Positions 31,685 to 42,371 of a stretch of 64,000 nucleotides of DNA are shown here, one piece after another (position 1 is the stretch's first letter; the number at the start of each line of letters is the position of its first letter). Under the pieces are notes generated by a model that did no database searches, was not told where the DNA came from, and saw only the letters and a list, made by a program, of their open reading frames with translations. The stretch is from positions 34,470,052 through 34,534,051 of the forward strand of contig OX235274.1 of assembly GCA_944472155.2 (NCBI GenBank), in the 5' to 3' direction. The position numbers and the translations under genes are program-made. This DNA comes from Trichobilharzia szidati. Lineage: Eukaryota > Platyhelminthes > Trematoda > Strigeidida > Schistosomatidae.

Positions 31685-32525
31685 TTATTATATTATTGTT
31701 TCCTTTAATTCCGATCTTATTTTTCATGATGAGTGCTGCTGACCTCCACACAAACTTGAGAGTAATGAAAGCTTGACTTGCTTTTCCGATTCTTGCTTTG
31801 ATATCCTCGTCAGTTCCTCCTGTAGTTGAAACGATGCTTCCCAGGTAGGTAAAAGAGGTTGTTTCTTTCAGGTTCCTCCCATTTATGCTGATTGTTGTTT
31901 GTCGCTGTTGTTGCGGTTGCTGCTGACCAGGAATCTTCATCACCTGTGTTTTCTCTATGTTCGACTGAAGTCCTATCTTCTCTGGATGCCTGTTCTGCTA
32001 ACTTGTTGCTTTTCACTTGCATATTATCGGGTTTGTGGGAAATCAGACATATATCATCGGCGAAGTTCAGATCCTCCAAGTTTTTTGTGTGAGTCCATTT
32101 TATGCCTGTTTCCTCGCTGCCAGCTGTCTGTCGCATTACCCAGTCTACTGCAATCAGAAAAAGCACTGGCGATAGTAGGCAGCCAGCTTGTCTTACTCCT
32201 GTCCTCACTTCGAAGAGTTCCGTAAGTTTCCCGTTGTGGATTACTTGGCATGCAGCATTGTCGTACAGCTGTTGGATGAGATGTATAATTGTCGGTGGCA
32301 CCCCGTAGTAGCGAAGTAGTTTCCAAATAACCTCTCGATCGACACTGTCAAAGTCTTTTCAAAGTCGATGAAGTTGAGAGGTGACTGCCATTCCAAGCTT
32401 TGTTCAATGATGATTCGTAATGTGGCGATCTGATCAATATATAACTTGTTTCTCCTGAATCCCACCTGTTCCGGTCGAAGTTTTTCATCCAGGGCTTGTT
32501 TGATTCTCTCCAGGATTGCCATATA
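31685..32525 (-). mobile_element. RTE-1 copy with RT palm, internally deleted near its 3' end
   Basis: Minus strand: starts in the RT fingers (AILERIKQALDEKLRPEQVG), with IDQIATLRIIIEQSLEWQSP, then LIQQLYDNAACQVIHNGKL, a GVRQ motif, VDWVMRQTAGSEETGIKWTH, FADDICLISHKP (catalytic DD) and the thumb region to 31710. There AAATAAGATCGG joins directly to GAATTAAAGGAAACAATAAT, skipping the roughly 500-bp C-terminal part present in 3255-3770. The ends are thus RT fingers and true 3' tail. Confidence 0.85.
31810..32301 (-). pseudogene. RTE-1 reverse transcriptase palm ORF fragment
   Basis: 163 open codons: MPPTIIHLIQQLYDNAACQV, IHNGKLTELFEVRTGVRQAG (motif before LLSP), VLFLIAVDWVMRQTAGSEET, LNFADDICLISHKPD with the two catalytic aspartates, then a frameshifted tail (TNNNQHKWEEPERNN). 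In an intact RTE this enzyme copies element RNA at a nicked target. GVRQAGCLLSP has an extra residue relative to GVRQGCLLSP, and the upstream fingers lie in another frame (32241-32582), so it is not functional. Confidence 0.8.
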
Positions 32526-32779
32526 TGTATAAGAAATTGCATAATTAGAAATTATATTAATTTTTGAATAAAGTAAGAACAACAGTGGTTTGTTTAGTAT
32601 AAAATGATACCATCATTTATTTTGTTGGCTTCTCATCAGCTGCATTATTAAGTTTATGCATAGAACGAATTTTCACGTACTTGAAACTGTTACATTATGT
32701 CAGTTGACTGGAGACTGAGCGATTACAGTTATATCGTTTATACACAGGAAGTTCAAGTGTAAAAATAAAAAATAAATGA
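32526..32779. other. Unassigned AT-rich stretch
   Basis: Nothing recognised. Confidence 0.3.
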
Positions 32780-33690
32780 AATAATGGAGAAGATATGTAG
32801 CTCAGGTAGATGATTTGCAATTGGTAGTGTTCTCTGAGCTGGTTGGTTTAATTCCGTAGCTTTTGTCGTCCTTCTCGACAACATCACCCCTTCAGTGCAA
32901 GTTTTAGCATAAAGTGAACTGATTTAAATCCTTCATGAATGGTGATAGAATTGCATCTCCTGGTAACCATTTTCATGACTGGTAGTCGATTCATATCTCT
33001 ATACTGATGTGCAGAAATTGTTTAAAAGAGTTCAAACCCACTGTAGCACCACTCCAGTGTTGAAGAGAATGGACGAAAAATACCTACTAACGGTCTTCAA
33101 AAAGAATGGATATCCGCACAATTTCATCAAGAAGTGTTTAAAATCGAATCACAAAGCCAACAGGAAACCATTATCAAAGACTACAAGAAAATTCATCCTA
33201 CCATATATAAAAAATATCTCTGAAATAACAGCTAGAATATTGAAACCGTTTGAAACAGATATAGCGCACAAACCAGCCAACCAGCACAATCACTTCATTT
33301 GATATTGTGCAAACCAAAAGATCCATCCAACAGAAAGAGAAAAGGAAATTAATACCATTTACAAAATAAATTAAAGATATCAATTTTATTTGGATAATGT
33401 AGAAATTTTAAACCCAGGAAACACTAAAAGTGCCAAAGAATTCCTAGAAGCCTGATACTCAAACGAATCAGCGATTAACAAACATGTTAATGTAGACCAA
33501 ATTTACCAACTAATAAGAGGTAAGTCATGTGACGGGAAGGCTTAAAATTCAAGTCAATAAAAAATGATCAATATAGATGTAAATCGACTACCAGTCATGA
33601 AGATGGTTACCAGGAGATGTAATTCTATCATCATTCATAAATAAGGGAGGAAATTGTCGAGAAGGACGACGACGGCTCCCAACCCTTTCT
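32780..33690 (+). mobile_element. PLE-3 with inverted 3' arm
   Basis: Plus-strand body 33010-33690 (coding remnant and 3' part) preceded by an inverted 3' piece, 32780-33005. Arms share AATCGACTACCAGTCATGAA, ATGGTTACCAGGAGATG and TGTCGAGAAGGACGAC (plus at 33585-33680, reverse complement at 32865-32995). The left arm continues to the TTCTCTGAGCTGG end seen at 42425; the right arm ends earlier, at about 33690. Confidence 0.75.
33009..33530 (+). pseudogene. PLE-3 linker and C-terminal coding remnant, GIY-YIG core deleted
   Basis: The 33009-33302 open frame reads VFKKNGYPHNFIKKCL, YIKNISEITARILKPFETDI and AHKPANQHNHFI. It goes on, frameshifted, through INTIYKIN, then jumps to NTKSAKEFLEA, SINKHVNVDQIYQLIR. 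Compared with 42789-43331, the stretch with the YIG motif and following nuclease residues is missing. It therefore lacks the endonuclease active site. Confidence 0.7.
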
Positions 33691-33940
33691 GGTGGACTCC
33701 ACTGGTCACGAATTCTCACTACAACTCCATGCAGCTATATCCTGTAACCAGTGACTAACCAACATTAGATGAATCGTGTCACAGTGGCTGAATGATACGT
33801 GACCTTGAACCCTCGTGAGTGTGTCCTATGAAGAGCTTCAAACTAGGACGAAACAGTTGTCCAGTAATTTGCTACCCAGTTTCCAATGGTTCTCTAAAAG
33901 TTATCATTTCCTAACCAATTTTGAAACAGATACAGTTCCT
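33691..33940 (+). mobile_element. SINE-B copy abutting PLE-3
   Basis: Leader remnants (ACTCCACTGGTCACGAATTC), A-box-like CACAGTGGCTGAATGATACG, B-box-like CTTGAACCCTCG, then TATGAAGA-GCTT-CAAACTA-GGAC-GAAA-CAGTTG-TC-CAGTAA and tail CCAATGGTTCTC. Decayed stem I; core differs from the consensus. Confidence 0.6.
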
Positions 33941-34194
33941 ATTAACCTCTTTGAATTTCTATAAGTTTTTTTTTCAACATAGGAAACTATAGTATATTTA
34001 GACTCTGACGTACTAATTCACAGATATATATGAACGCTAAACTGAATTCTAGCTTACCGATATGAGGCTTGATTCCCCTCTGTTCGTCTCACAGTTGATT
34101 ATTTAGGTGTCCACCATTAAAGAACTCAGAACTATGGAATATCAGATGCTCAGTACAATATATATTTGTGCTTGCCGTTTTGTTTATAATAACC
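33941..34194. other. Unassigned stretch
   Basis: Nothing recognised. Confidence 0.3.
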
Positions 34195-35020
34195 TCACCA
34201 AGTTTACTAGTCCACCAGTTTTCTAGCCGGTTATATGCCAGGGAAAAGAAGGAAGGTTGGGTATATGGCTAGCTGTCCTTTCCCGGAAAATCACTTTAGT
34301 CGCTACAAAAACTTCAAAGCACGACAAAAACATTTAAAAAACTTATTTTACACTGAAATCAGAGAGACAGAATGACGCGGACTGGTGAAAGACTTCAGCA
34401 AGCCAGTCAATCCATGTGTCTTCAACCGACGAAAGCAAAATAAGGGTTGGGACGTGGAATGTTTGCAAAATGTACGAAACTAGGAAGGCTGCAAAAGAAA
34501 TCAGAAGATGCTAGGAATCTGCGACATCAGGTGGAATGGATGTGGAATTTAGAAATCGTTAATTGAAGGAGAACCAACAAACTATTCCAGTTATTCAGAT
34601 GACAACCATGAGCACACTGAGGAAGTGGTAGTGGAAACCGACTCCCTTATGTAGGATTATGACAGCAAGATTCAACTCAGAAAGAAGGAAGGGAGCCTAC
34701 AGTTATCCAATGCTATGCACAACGCCACAAACAATTTAGAAAGAGAGAAGAAAGAAGATTTCTATAGACAACTACAAACACTACTGGATAAGATCCCAAA
34801 TGCCGATATATAAATCTTTATGAATGATATGAATGCATGCTAAAGTTGGAGTATAAATTACACGAAGAGAGGCTTTTGACAAAATGAATGATAACGCAAA
34901 ACTCTTTGCGAACATCTGTGCATTCAATGATTTGATGATTAGAGACAGCTTGTACAGGCACAAGGATGTACAAAAGGCGACACCTGACTTCGCTAGGAAG
35001 GAACCCAAAGAAATAATAGT
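34195..35020 (+). mobile_element. RTE-1 deletion derivative: 5' UTR and endonuclease fused to 3' tail
   Basis: 34200-34440 is RTE 5'-UTR-like (GGAAGGTTGGGTATATGGCT, CCCGGAAAATCACT, GTGAAAGACTTCAGCAAGCC), shared with 57700-57975. 34441-34540 encodes IRVGTWNVCKMYETRKAAKE, the APE endonuclease start. 34600-34985 continues the nuclease (FYRQLQTLLDKIPNADI, MNDMNA, LFANICAFNDLMIRDS). At 34990 it passes straight to TTCGCTAGGAAGGAACCCAA, AGAAATAATAGTAAT, the RTE 3' terminus. RT and C-terminal domains are gone while both ends remain. Confidence 0.75.
34441..34985 (+). pseudogene. RTE-1 APE-type endonuclease remnant
   Basis: VGTWNV near 34450 is the N-terminal strand of APE-like nucleases with the first catalytic asparagine. 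A second block is DFYRQLQTLLDKIPNA and IFMNDMNA (equivalent of MGDLNA, with G and D altered and a stop before it). The last block is NAKLFANICAFNDLMI (equivalent of NGERFANLCAFNKLVIGG). The middle, with the catalytic E and DH regions, is lost or frameshifted, so nuclease activity is not expected. Confidence 0.7.
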
Positions 35021-35114
35021 AATTCGTTTGTGATATATATTTATATATTTTATACATGAAAAAATTCGGTAAATAACTGAGTTATACCCAAGTATAGCTT
35101 GAAAATCCCCATTG

Positions 35115-35850
35115 AGTCATATGAAAAAGACTGAAATGTTTCAACTTAGGTCAGGATAGGGACAGAGGTAATTACAGGCAGAGACTAAGTAGAAGTGAAA
35201 TTGAGCAAATAAGTTGGATAACGTAACATAAATGACTAGAAATTGAGCGTTGTTCAAGTCAGTAACAGTGGTAGTGAGGTGTAGAAATTAAATCGGGTGG
35301 GGGTAGAGAACAAGAAAGTTTAAAATGTAAAATATTACAATTGATAAAACAAAATAATACTAATGAAGAGACAGAAGAAAAAAAAATTAGGTAGAATTTG
35401 TTTGTCGGGTAATAAGATAGATTACATCCGTTGTAGGTGTAGTGATTGAACGAACTTCTTCTTTATGCAGAGTTCAGGACTTAGCGAGTGAATCGCCATT
35501 GCTTCTGCAGTTTGAAGAAGTCTGATTCGTACACCTTCAGGAAGACTACTTCTTACTCTGTCACCTGTTACTTACCTCTGTTGCTACCCTGAACTAAGTT
35601 GAAACATTTCAGTCAATTATATTACGTCATCTAACTTACTAACTCAATCTTACTTTAGCTGCTGTTTGACTAACCTTGTATCTATATTACATCATATTTG
35701 TATTACCTGATCAATTATCTAAACTTGACAAACCTCATTTACACGCACACACAAATAATTGTATATAAATGCGATTGTACAGCTATGTGAATGAATTCGT
35801 CGTCAAAAAGAGTCTCTTCGCTGAATTTCTTCTCTTTTTCATACCTAAGT
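35115..35850. mobile_element. PLE-1 piece with inverted arm
   Basis: 35129-35555 is read on the minus strand: C-terminal coding end (ELCIKKK-type, 35430-35545; LLQTAEAMAIHS) and 3' UTR, truncated at 35129. 35549-35850 is read on the plus strand: 3' UTR (TATTACGTCATC, TATTACATCAT), GTATATAAATGCGATTGTAC and GAGTCTCTTCGCTGAATT to the PLE-1 end. Arms of about 65 bp pair (left 35129-35193, right 35549-35614; shared AAGTTGAAACATTTCAGTC). Confidence 0.7.
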
Positions 35851-36954
35851 TTTTTAAAAGATTATGCCTTGAGAATATTTCTAAAAAGAAGAAAAACGTT
35901 ACGGAAATTTAAAATTTCACAAAATATGATTCAAGATGATTTTATCTCATCATTATTGAAAAGTATTTTAACATAAATACAGAAAACATTAAAAGGGTTT
36001 AAAATATATATATATATATATGTTCGACATTCTTTTTACTCTTTCATCTTCTTTTGTTTTTCTTCTCTGAAATTTTTGTCTTCAATAGTCTTCCTGTTGT
36101 CACTAAAGGGTTTCTATTACCTGAAAGACACTTTAATTTCCTGACAGAAACATTTTTATCATAAGCATTAGTGTTATTACTATTATTATTATTATCCATT
36201 ACAGTAACACTTAGAACAACAAGACAGATAACTGTGAGTCAGGAAAGTGTAGAAGAGAAGAACAAACGTATGAAAGGTGAATTTGAGTATGGATATGGAT
36301 AGGGACATTAAAGGCGTGAACAAAATATGGTGATAATGAGGAAGAGGGAGTCGAGGAGTCGAACAAAGCAAGCCTGATAAATGAACTCAAAACAGGAAAC
36401 AGAAAGAATGAGCCATGTGGGCAATAAAAAACATATAAACAAAAAAAAACAGTAATAAACACATAGTGTTAGTATGAATAAACAGGAAACGTGTGAAACA
36501 TGTTCATAGTAAGGCTAGCTAACATCTCTGTTTGTCAGGATTTAAGATTGAATGTATCGATAAAAGTTAATTTATGAGATACTTAAAAAGACAAATAATC
36601 CTGATAAAAATAAAATATACAAAAATTAAGAATTAATTCTCTCTGATGACTTTGTCTTTTATTGCTTTAATTTTAATTAAAATACTTGATAAAGTTTTGA
36701 TTTTGATAATCGACTGCAATAGGCTGATTGGTGATGAAATATAAGCATAGATGTAAAAGGCTTGTGTTGGGATTTGCGTATACATGATATCAAGCTATCG
36801 ACTAGAAGGTGTGTGTGTGTGAAGCGCACCCCCTTTTCGCTGTGTCCTCATTTATGGCTGTCCATGAGACATGATCATAGCTATCTTTGATCATAGGTGC
36901 CTCAGTTATATGTCCCGTGTTAGGTGACATAGTAGGGTGAGTAGTACTGGGTTT
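35851..36954. other. Unassigned AT-rich stretch with microsatellites
   Basis: (TA)n at 36004-36022 and (ATT)n at 36176-36194. The minus-strand ORF 36211-36462 has no recognisable family. A GTGTGTGTGTG run lies near 36809-36819. No gene accepted. Confidence 0.35.
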
Positions 36955-37400
36955 CAGCGTTGAGTGTTAGGTAAAGAGAGGAGATTCAATCGATGCGGTT
37001 GTGAAGCTACACTGGTTGAGGTGGCTAGGATATGTGTTATGTATGCCTATCTGTCACATTCCTAGACGGTCAACGTTAGGTGAAATAGTATCAGGTTAGA
37101 AAAGAGCTATTGATGGTCAAACCAATACTTGTAATAAGCCCATGAAATTTTATACAGTTAGTTTCAGCCAGGTGTTGACTGTCTGGTTTGTGTATTGGGG
37201 ATTCTTTAGACCAGTGACTGGAGATAACTGATGATATGGCTTAAAATCGTCATCAGTGGTGCAGATGCATTCATTCACTCTTTGTGATCTCCAAGATCCG
37301 TCGAACCATCGATCCATCTATCATTTGTCCTCCTTTATGTGCCACATGAAGTGTGGCAACTTGAACTGCTGTACTTCTGTGTGAAGTCCTATGTTTAAAG
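36955..37400 (+). mobile_element. RTE-3: C-terminal fragment of a third RTE lineage
   Basis: Translation near 36985-37075 gives IDAVVKLHWLRWLGYVLCMP and ICHIPRRSTLGEI, the signature RWLGHVLRMP..RLPRR of schistosome SR2-type RTE C-termini. It is followed by DGQTNTCNKPMKF (equivalent of GQTKTWHKSMK) and LCDLQDPSNH. A single copy in the window; frames broken; no tail identified. Confidence 0.65.
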
Positions 37401-37869
37401 TAGTTAGCCAGTCAACGCCATCATTCATCAACCACTTGTGAAGCTAAAGCAGTTAGTCATTTATGCGTAGTTATTGCGTAATTGGTGACGGTGAGTAAAA
37501 CGAAATATTTGTATAATTTCTATGTACTGCTTTATAGCATTCATAACTATGACTACCAGGCTATTTGAACTGTGATCGCCTAGTCACTGGTGATGGATCT
37601 GTGTCAGGTTTCCTAGACCCAGCTGTTGACCGGAGTGTCCCAATTTCAGATGTAGTGTGGTGGTGTGACATAGACAATGTGTTCCAACAGAGTATTATTC
37701 TCAAATATTCCTACAGTTCAATACTGCGTTAGCAACAGGATACTATATTCATTTGAACATTCTATTTCTATGTCCAAACCAAGTTAACTTCTGAAAGTTT
37801 GAAAAAAATTGGGCATTGGGTATATGATATTCATTATAATAAAATTTTTTGTACTTCCCAGTGGATGAA
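37401..37869. other. Unassigned; Rep-X piece on the minus strand
   Basis: 37690-37790 in reverse complement equals 11200-11290 (ATAGAATGTTCAAAT, CTGTTGCTAACGCAG, GAGAATAATA). The rest shows nothing recognised. Confidence 0.4.
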
Positions 37870-39530
37870 TGAAAAACGAAACGATATTGTTTTTACTGAC
37901 GTTTCGCTATTTAATGCTAATAGCTTTATCAAAGTATTATTATTACACCAGAATTAACAAAATCTCAGCTTATAAATAACAACGTAATCATCGTTCTTCA
38001 GCATGGGGTCATTTTTGCGTTGTCAAGTTAGTCAGTCGATAAAGATAACAAAACCATGTGTGTACATTGCTGGAATTGATAAGTGTGTAGAATTATAAAA
38101 CCAGCGTGTGTTTACGTAATGAAATTGCTTATCACATTCATGTTGATTTTGTCATTTCATGGGGGTTTGGGTAGGGTGTTGTAACCATGTTAAATTCTGT
38201 TTTAGTCCATCATTCCTATTCAGATAATCTGGATTTCACTTGATATAAAGTGCTTCTGATATTAGACGTTCTTTGTGATTCCTGAAATGCTTTCTCTGGA
38301 TTATTTCAATATTGTCAAAATCAATTTTGTGGACTGATTCTATAGTGTGTAGACTTATGGCTGATGATTTTTCAAGTTTTCCTTTTCAACTGGATTTCTC
38401 GGTGGTCAAGCAGATGTTCTATGGTGTTCATTTCCTCTGATTTCGATTTCTCCCTAGCGATGTTTGTCCGATGTATATCGCACCACATTCCAAGCATTTC
38501 ATTTTATAGACACAATTAGAGAGAGAATCTCTAGAGAATTGGTCCTTTTTATGAACAAGGTTACTTCGCAGTGTGTCTGATTTTTTAAAGAAAACTCTGA
38601 TGTCCAGCTTATTAAGTACTCTTCTGAGATCGTCTGGCGTCTCCACTCTGTATTGAAGGACAACTGTTGAGGTCCATGTTTTCGGAATACGTTTTCGACT
38701 ATACTTAATGTCAGTCTTGATTTTGTTGATGAAGTTGTTTGAGTAGTTGTTTTGCTTGAGAGTCTCAGTAATGTTCGACATTTCTTCTTCTTTTTCTTTC
38801 TCATCCGTTATCAGAGAGTGTGCTCGTCTAAGAAGACCTGAAACAACTGATACCTTTGCGCTAATGGGGTGTGATGATCCGAAGTCTAAATATTTGTTGG
38901 AGTGGGTTTACTTCCTGAATACAGGCATACCAAAATGTCCATTTCTCCCCCCCCCCTCAGAATTTTAAGCTCTTAATTATTTCACTGGTGTCCAGTGGAC
39001 ATCTTTGTGATAGCGTTGTACCTGATTCTAGTAGTCTGGAAATAATATCAAGACTTTCGGTAACAGGGATACTAGTACATAGTGACTTAATATCATTGCT
39101 TACCATTATGTCTTTTTTATCAATTTCTCGGTGTTGTATTTGGGATTTGAAATCATATGAATCTTTTACAATATTTTGAGTGTCCTTTTGCATTTCATGT
39201 CGTTTAATGTAAACCGAAATCAAGCTGAGTGATGGGTTAGAGAATATAAAACTGTATAGGCATAAATAGCTGTTTGATCAATGAAAATATACTTTTCGCT
39301 TCCGTGTCTTGGCTTCTGCTGGTACAGTAGTAAAGTTTTCACGGGAAAGCAGTTTAAAATAACACAAGGAACAAAATTTCAATGACATACTAATGTTTTG
39401 TCTTAGTTTTGTTTGAGATCGATATGCTCCAGAAGACATCAAATTTAACTCGTCTAGTTCGGAATTGATTATATTTTGTCTTTTAGTCATAGAAACAGAA
39501 TCGATTACCCTCACAACCACCCTACACTAG
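37870..39530 (-). mobile_element. PLE-5, longest Penelope-like copy
   Basis: Minus strand, 5' to 3': RT palm pieces (39278-39520 and 38957-39223), RT thumb (38800-38950), linker and GIY-YIG (38428-38781), damaged C-terminus, and 3' UTR to about 37870 (CTTTGATAAAGCTATTAGCA, GCGAAACGTCAG). It differs clearly from PLE-1 to -4. 5'-truncated before the RT start, with frameshifts at every junction. Confidence 0.75.
38428..39520 (-). pseudogene. PLE-5 reverse transcriptase and GIY-YIG polyprotein remnant
   Basis: NDIKSLCTSIPVTESLDIIS (39000-39110 region) is the PLE RT A-motif neighbourhood (FD.VSLFTSIPV). Near 38850-38930, KPTPTNKYLDFGSSHPIS is the K-P-T-H-T-D-R-Y-L-H motif after the palm. 38428-38781 has ITETLKQNNYSNNFINKI, VVLQYRVETPDDLRRVLNKL, LRSNLVHKKD and NCVYKMKCLECGAIYIGQT, the GIY-YIG start. 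The catalytic YADD-type motif C is not found, probably lost between 39223 and 38957. Confidence 0.75.
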
Positions 39531-40317
39531 CTTAAGAGGTCGTTTCTTTTTGTCTTCTTCAAAAAATTCTGTAGTTTACACCATGAGACTTAGCAAATTC
39601 GCGATTGCAGCTGAATTTACCACACAAAAAAACAACAACAAACAGTAGAATTATTTCAGACCGAACAAATTTTGTTTAAATCTTACACACTGATAGCAGA
39701 CAACTTAAAACGCTAGTGATCTTGCGACTCATCATTTGATTCATCGTGTAATCGGAGGACTATAAAATTTCATCATCCTATTCTCACCTTGGTCTTTGTC
39801 AGATCGCCAACCAAGTGGAATATGTATTTTTGCCTACCTTAGCCGAATCGCCAATCAGCCGAAACAATCCAATTTTCACTGCACTGGACAGATTTTAATA
39901 TGGTTAAAAAATGTATTAATATGTTGCGTTTTTCCTGATAGAAACGTTGTATCCTAATCGTTTGATATTTGCGTCACTCAGTGAAGCGTAGGTTACTGTG
40001 GAGGAATATAAGTTGAGTTGTCTATTGCGTCAATAGTATTATACCCACACAACAGTCAACTCGGCCATATCAGCTGTCAACGAGATCATATCAATTAACG
40101 ACAGGTCCATAACACACACACACACAAATAGCATTGAAGAGCTAATTTATCGCAGTTTAAAAATACAGCATCGCAACAACAAAAGCTGGCGAACTGAGCT
40201 CAAGGCTTTGAGGTTTTGTCACAGTTTAGTACTCAATAGTTAATAATTTGAAACTGATACTCAAAAATAATTACTCGTAGAAGAAAACAAAAGTTAGAAC
40301 TGATAAGCCATTGTATT
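39531..40317. other. Unassigned stretch
   Basis: It may include 5' sequence of PLE-5, but nothing is recognisable. An ACACACAC run lies near 40113-40122. Confidence 0.3.
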
Positions 40318-40490
40318 CTGTTGCAGTGGCTGAGCGGTCTACAAGCTCTCTTTGTATCCTGAAGGTCCAGGGCTTGACCTCTGCTGAGGTTCCTTAAGCT
40401 ATGACGAAACATCTGTTCGGCACTCCTTGCTACTTTTCAATAATTCTCTAAGCGAAGTCAGCTCACATTCACCTTCCAGTTGAGTGATTG
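40318..40490 (+). mobile_element. SINE-B copy, decayed
   Basis: GTTGCAGTGGCTGAGCGGTC (A-box-like, resembling a tRNA-Ser or tRNA-Leu head), AAGGTCCAGGGCTTGACCTC (B-box region), then CTGCTGAGG-TTCCTTAAGCTATGAC-GAAA-CATCTG-TTC and a tail with CAATAATTCTCTAAGCGAAG and TCAGCTCA. The hammerhead core has lost stem II complementarity. Confidence 0.55.
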
Positions 40491-40884
40491 CCTGGTCCAT
40501 AATGACATCAAACAGTCTCCTCACTATGTGACCCATACATTGCCATAATATTCGGAATATATGTTAAATAAGAGTTTTGTCAAATATCCGGACCTCAAAG
40601 ATCCTGGACCTATCACTGATTCCCAGAAAAATAAGCTTAATACGCGGAACAGTATGCACTGCAACCGACGCAGAACAACAGAAAACGGTTGTTGTTTGTT
40701 AATTCTACAAGCGATGGGGAAAAAGATTTGCAGTGGTCAATCAGTTCCAAAGTCTGTAAATACTTTTCATCGTATTTCTCCAATCTTCTGCCAACTAGTA
40801 CACGACTGAGCAGTGACAACCTCCTTGTCTCCTGCTAGTGGAAGCTAGTTGGAATAAACAAACTATTCAGTGTTCACCAGCATT
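40491..40884. other. Unassigned stretch
   Basis: ORF 40561-40809 shows no recognisable motif. Nothing else seen. Confidence 0.3.
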
Positions 40885-41570
40885 GACAGGGTTTGTGATT
40901 TGTTTGCTTCCAGAATTTCTTGTTGGTGCTTCGTTCTGATTGCCTATCTGATCTTCAGGATAGAGTGAGCGTTGGCAGCTGTTGGTGAAAGTTTTCAGAA
41001 GCCTGTTTCAAACGCTTTCCATGACGCGTGCACGAAGTTTCTGACCTATATATAGAAGAGATGACAGACTTAACATGAGTGTAAAATCCAAATTTTGGTG
41101 TTTATTGTAAGTGGAGCAGATTTCTAAAGTGGTTTCAGAATGATAAAGGGATGCCTTGTCTCTCCGATTCGTTTTGCGTTTGACTGAGTCATCTGTGTTG
41201 CTGTCTGTAGTTCGAGCGAAGGAAGTGATCTCTTTATAATTTATTCCCTTAATGTTAATTGGTGCTTGTCGTTGTCAGTTAGTTATCTTTATCCCCTTCA
41301 TATTCTCTATTTTTTCACCTGAAGTTCTGTCTTCACTGCCTGTCTCTTCTGACAGCTTGTTGGTTTTCGCCTGTAGGTCTTCAAATTTATGGGACATTGG
41401 ACAAAATTCGCCAGAGAAGTCCGGATTATCTTGACTCTTCTTATAGGTTCAACATCTTCGTGTCTTCTTGCTCTACACTCACAGTATGCCACATAAAACA
41501 GTCCATCACAATGAGGAATATCATTATTGATAGTAGTCAGTCTCGTCTCACTCCCGTCAAATGTTACTTG
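40885..41570 (-). mobile_element. RTE-2 fragment
   Basis: Minus-strand landmarks in RTE order: thumb and C-terminal (CAGGATAGAGTGAGC, TTTCTGACCTATATA), the region matching 25834-25975 (GGAGCAGATTTCTAAAGTGG, GTAGTTCGAGCGAAGGAAGT) and the residues after FADD (TTCAAATTTATGGGACATTG equals SHKFED). Beyond come an equivalent of FADD (TTCTCTGGCGAATTTTG) and of the GVRQ region near 41545. Frames broken; 5'-truncated at about 41570. Confidence 0.7.
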
Positions 41571-41889
41571 TGACTATGAAATTTCAAAACGCTGAAAATA
41601 CCCTTTAAGTCATAGAAAAGAATAGAAAATTCAGTGAAGAAAATTTTCTTTATCGATGGAATCCTATTCAGTGGCTGTACAACTGCATTTATATTTACCA
41701 TAAACATATAGTAGTCCATTATTGAGTGATCACGGAGTGATATAATCCATGTAATTACTCTGAAGCAGCGTCAAAAGTAGAATTAAAAATTGAGTAATAC
41801 CTAACGGCTGAAAGGAAGAAAGGGTTGAAAATTCCACAGGGTTCAAATTATCACTGAGTGAGAAGAAAGGTAGTTGAGTATCCATTCAA
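41571..41889. other. Unassigned stretch
   Basis: Nothing recognised. Confidence 0.3.
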
Positions 41890-42371
41890 CAAGTGTGAAG
41901 AGGGTGAGAAAATGTACAAAAAGGGACATGAGAATGTGATAATACTGAAATAATTATAAAAAATACAGGCGAAATAAATATTAAAATTAAAAAATTACAG
42001 AGAACGATTAATAAATAAGTCAAGAGCATGGTAGAATAAGAGACTGAACAAATATTTTTCTGTAAACAAAGTTCGGGGTTGCATCGACAAACCTCCAGTG
42101 CCCCTGACACACACAAATGCCGAAACTTAACATCTTTTGTACCATTCAAGTCTCATCTAGCAAATAACAGTAAAAGACGACTGGATTGGAGCTGCATGGC
42201 CTGAGTTCACCAGGTGGCCGAGAACTAAGCTAGTAACTGTCGCGCACTGTCCTCTTGCTAACCATCCTGGATCAGGTTCAGAGATGCATTTAGAGACTAT
42301 GAGCTTTGTGCGGCCAATATAACTAATATAATTCATAAACACAAACTCAAGTGGCCCAAAGAAGCAGTTTA

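Noticed and set aside
36211..36462. 83-codon minus-strand ORF as a gene
   Set aside because: Low-complexity S/F/L-rich translation next to an ATT microsatellite; no motif.
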